Shown piece by piece: positions 4,776-5,282 of a stretch of DNA of 5,282 nucleotides; within the stretch, counting starts at the first letter, position 1; every line of letters begins with the position of its first letter. The position numbers and the translations under genes are program-made. The stretch is from positions 1 to 5,282 of the forward strand of contig DQSP01000011.1 of assembly GCA_015663215.1 (NCBI GenBank). Reading direction: 5' to 3'. Under the pieces are notes generated by a model, which was not told where the DNA came from, did not search any database, and worked only from the letters and a program-made list of their open reading frames with translations. This stretch comes from Sulfurimonas sp. (GTDB lineage Bacteria > Campylobacterota > Campylobacteria > Campylobacterales > Sulfurimonadaceae).

Positions 4776-5200
4776 TACATATCTCCTCCACATTTTCCTG
4801 CACCACATTTCATGGCTGGTGCATCTTTTACAGGTTTTTCTTTCATCATTTTATCATGTGTTAGAGCATCTCCACATTTACCAACACCGCATTTAGCTGT
4901 GCCACATTTTGTAGACATTTTATTTGTCTCTTTGTGCTTCACACACTCGTAAGCCTCTTTTGTAGTTTTTGCTTTGATAACACACTCTTTTCGTGGGTCA
5001 TTTTCTCGCATTTGTGAGAGTATATTTTTTTTCTTTTTAGCTAAAGCACCTTTGCCATCAAACATATTAGCACCACATTTTCCAGCACCACATTTCATAC
5101 CCGGGGTATTTGACTTTTTGGCATCTTTGTCTCTGTCTGTACAAGCACTCAAACTGAGTGCAATACCTAGCAATAGTATAAATAAACTATAAAGTTTCAT
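4775..5200 (-). CDS. Cys-rich lipoprotein with seven Lys-Cys-Gly motifs, probable metal binder
   Basis: This 141-residue protein belongs to no family I can name with certainty. Residues 1-20 form a lipoprotein signal ending in LSAC, so C20 would be lipidated; Thr at +2 does not suggest inner-membrane retention. The mature part holds seven KCG units: K36CG and K41CG, then K98CG, K103CG and K108CG, then K131CG and K136CG. MKCGAGKCG occurs identically at 35-43 and 130-138. The middle (55-90) is Lys-rich and probably helical, with two more cysteines, C73 and C86. Excluding the lipid anchor there are nine cysteines. The spacing resembles the EGKCG repeats of HvfA and bufferins, peptides whose cysteines are modified by an MNIO (DUF692) enzyme and which bind copper. 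No such enzyme is in the window, so plain thiolate binding is equally possible. AGGAG lies 5 nt before the ATG and a TATAAT box just beyond. The next gene encodes an HMA metal-binding protein. Confidence 0.85.
   Translation of the reverse strand: MKLYSLFILLLGIALSLSACTDRDKDAKKSNTPGMKCGAGKCGANMFDGKGALAKKKKNILSQMRENDPRKECVIKAKTTKEAYECVKHKETNKMSTKCGTAKCGVGKCGDALTHDKMMKEKPVKDAPAMKCGAGKCGGDM
4782..4789 (-). promoter_or_regulatory. Strong Shine-Dalgarno inside the preceding gene; fixes the HMA protein start
   Basis: GGAGGAGA on the minus strand lies 6 nt before the ATG at 4775. It is made from the codons for G138, G139 and D140 of the upstream lipoprotein, so the end of that protein's last KCG repeat doubles as the ribosome binding site for the next gene. 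It supports the 97-residue start over the 108-residue one. Confidence 0.8.
4788..4813 (-). repeat. 26-bp direct repeat, copy B (3' end of the KCG lipoprotein gene)
   Basis: This segment matches 5073-5098 at 25 of 26 bases. Both copies encode the MKCGAGKCG unit, at residues 130-138 here. The near identity at nucleotide level, including third codon positions, suggests a fairly recent internal duplication or gene conversion rather than convergent evolution. Confidence 0.75.
5073..5098 (-). repeat. 26-bp direct repeat, copy A (5' part of the KCG lipoprotein gene)
   Basis: This is the partner of 4788-4813, with a single mismatch. It encodes MKCGAGKCG at residues 35-43, just after the lipoprotein signal. 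The middle KCG cluster (4866-4909) is more diverged in both DNA and protein, with TAK and VGK linkers. Confidence 0.75.
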
Positions 5201-5216
5201 TAGTTCTCCTGTCTTT

Positions 5217-5222
5217 ATTATA
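5217..5222 (-). promoter_or_regulatory. Consensus -10 box for the KCG lipoprotein operon
   Basis: The minus strand reads TATAAT exactly, 16 nt before the start codon at 5200, preceded by the T-rich tract TTATTTTTAACT. No good -35 hexamer is seen at 17 nt, which is common for sigma-70 promoters in Campylobacterota, where a T-rich upstream region takes its place. Transcription would begin near 5210, leaving a leader of about 10 nt with the Shine-Dalgarno sequence almost at the 5' end. Just upstream, GTTA-aaaa-TAAC (plus strand 5231-5242) is a small inverted repeat that could be an operator. The remaining bases to 5282 show nothing recognisable. Confidence 0.5.
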
Positions 5223-5282
5223 AGTCCTTAGTTAAAAATAACACCAACTTCAGCGACTACAAGAGAGTTCTAGTTATAGGCA

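Noticed and set aside
4776..4808. 11-residue N-terminal extension of the HMA protein from an upstream ATG
   Set aside because: It overlaps the coding end of the KCG lipoprotein in another frame and does not add to the fold. The ATG at 4775 has a strong, well-placed Shine-Dalgarno sequence.
4603..4896. 97-codon plus-strand open frame opposite the HMA and KCG genes
   Set aside because: It is antisense to two well-supported genes, has no ribosome binding site, and its His/Pro/Ser-rich product is what the complement of KCG codons gives.
4974..5192. 72-codon plus-strand open frame opposite the KCG lipoprotein
   Set aside because: It is a shadow of the real gene. The hydrophobic, Phe-rich product comes from complementing Lys-rich codons.
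4775..5200. CRISPR-like or satellite array in the KCG gene
   Set aside because: The repeats are few, in frame and coding, with unequal spacing; they reflect the repeated protein unit.

Overview
The window reads as a compact piece of a low-GC bacterial chromosome. Gene content, codon use and the style of the proteins suggest a Campylobacterota member (Sulfurimonas-, Sulfurovum- or Arcobacter-like). That assignment is by impression, because no rRNA or other marker gene is present. Almost every base is coding. Two converging operons meet at about 3718.

The plus-strand operon (100-3717) has four overlapping genes: a 62-residue basic protein of unknown function; a gluconate-2-dehydrogenase-subunit-3-like small subunit with a combined Tat and lipoprotein signal; a GMC-family FAD oxidoreductase with no signal peptide of its own; and a secreted methionine sulfoxide reductase with the order MsrA, thioredoxin fold, MsrB. 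Joins are 1-nt or 4-nt overlaps, so the genes are probably translated as a coupled unit. The simplest reading is a periplasmic dehydrogenase whose catalytic subunit is exported on the Tat signal of its small partner, made together with a periplasmic protein-repair enzyme. No cytochrome c subunit is visible. The oxidoreductase carries a Cys triad that probably holds an Fe-S cluster, but it lacks the usual GMC catalytic His/Asn pair.

The minus-strand operon (5200 to 3719) has three genes: a lipoprotein with seven Lys-Cys-Gly motifs, a small HMA-type metal-binding protein, and a two-domain GNAT acetyltransferase. A consensus -10 box lies just upstream of the first gene. The first two genes overlap by 1 nt, and a strong Shine-Dalgarno sequence for the second is embedded in the last codons of the first. 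The third gene starts directly after a perfect 7-bp inverted repeat. The first two look like a periplasmic plus cytoplasmic thiol-based metal (probably copper) handling pair. The KCG repeats resemble HvfA/bufferin-type peptides, but no MNIO (DUF692) maturase is present in the window.

No tRNA, rRNA, CRISPR array, insertion sequence or clear intrinsic terminator was found. The only non-coding stretches are 1-99 and 5201-5282.
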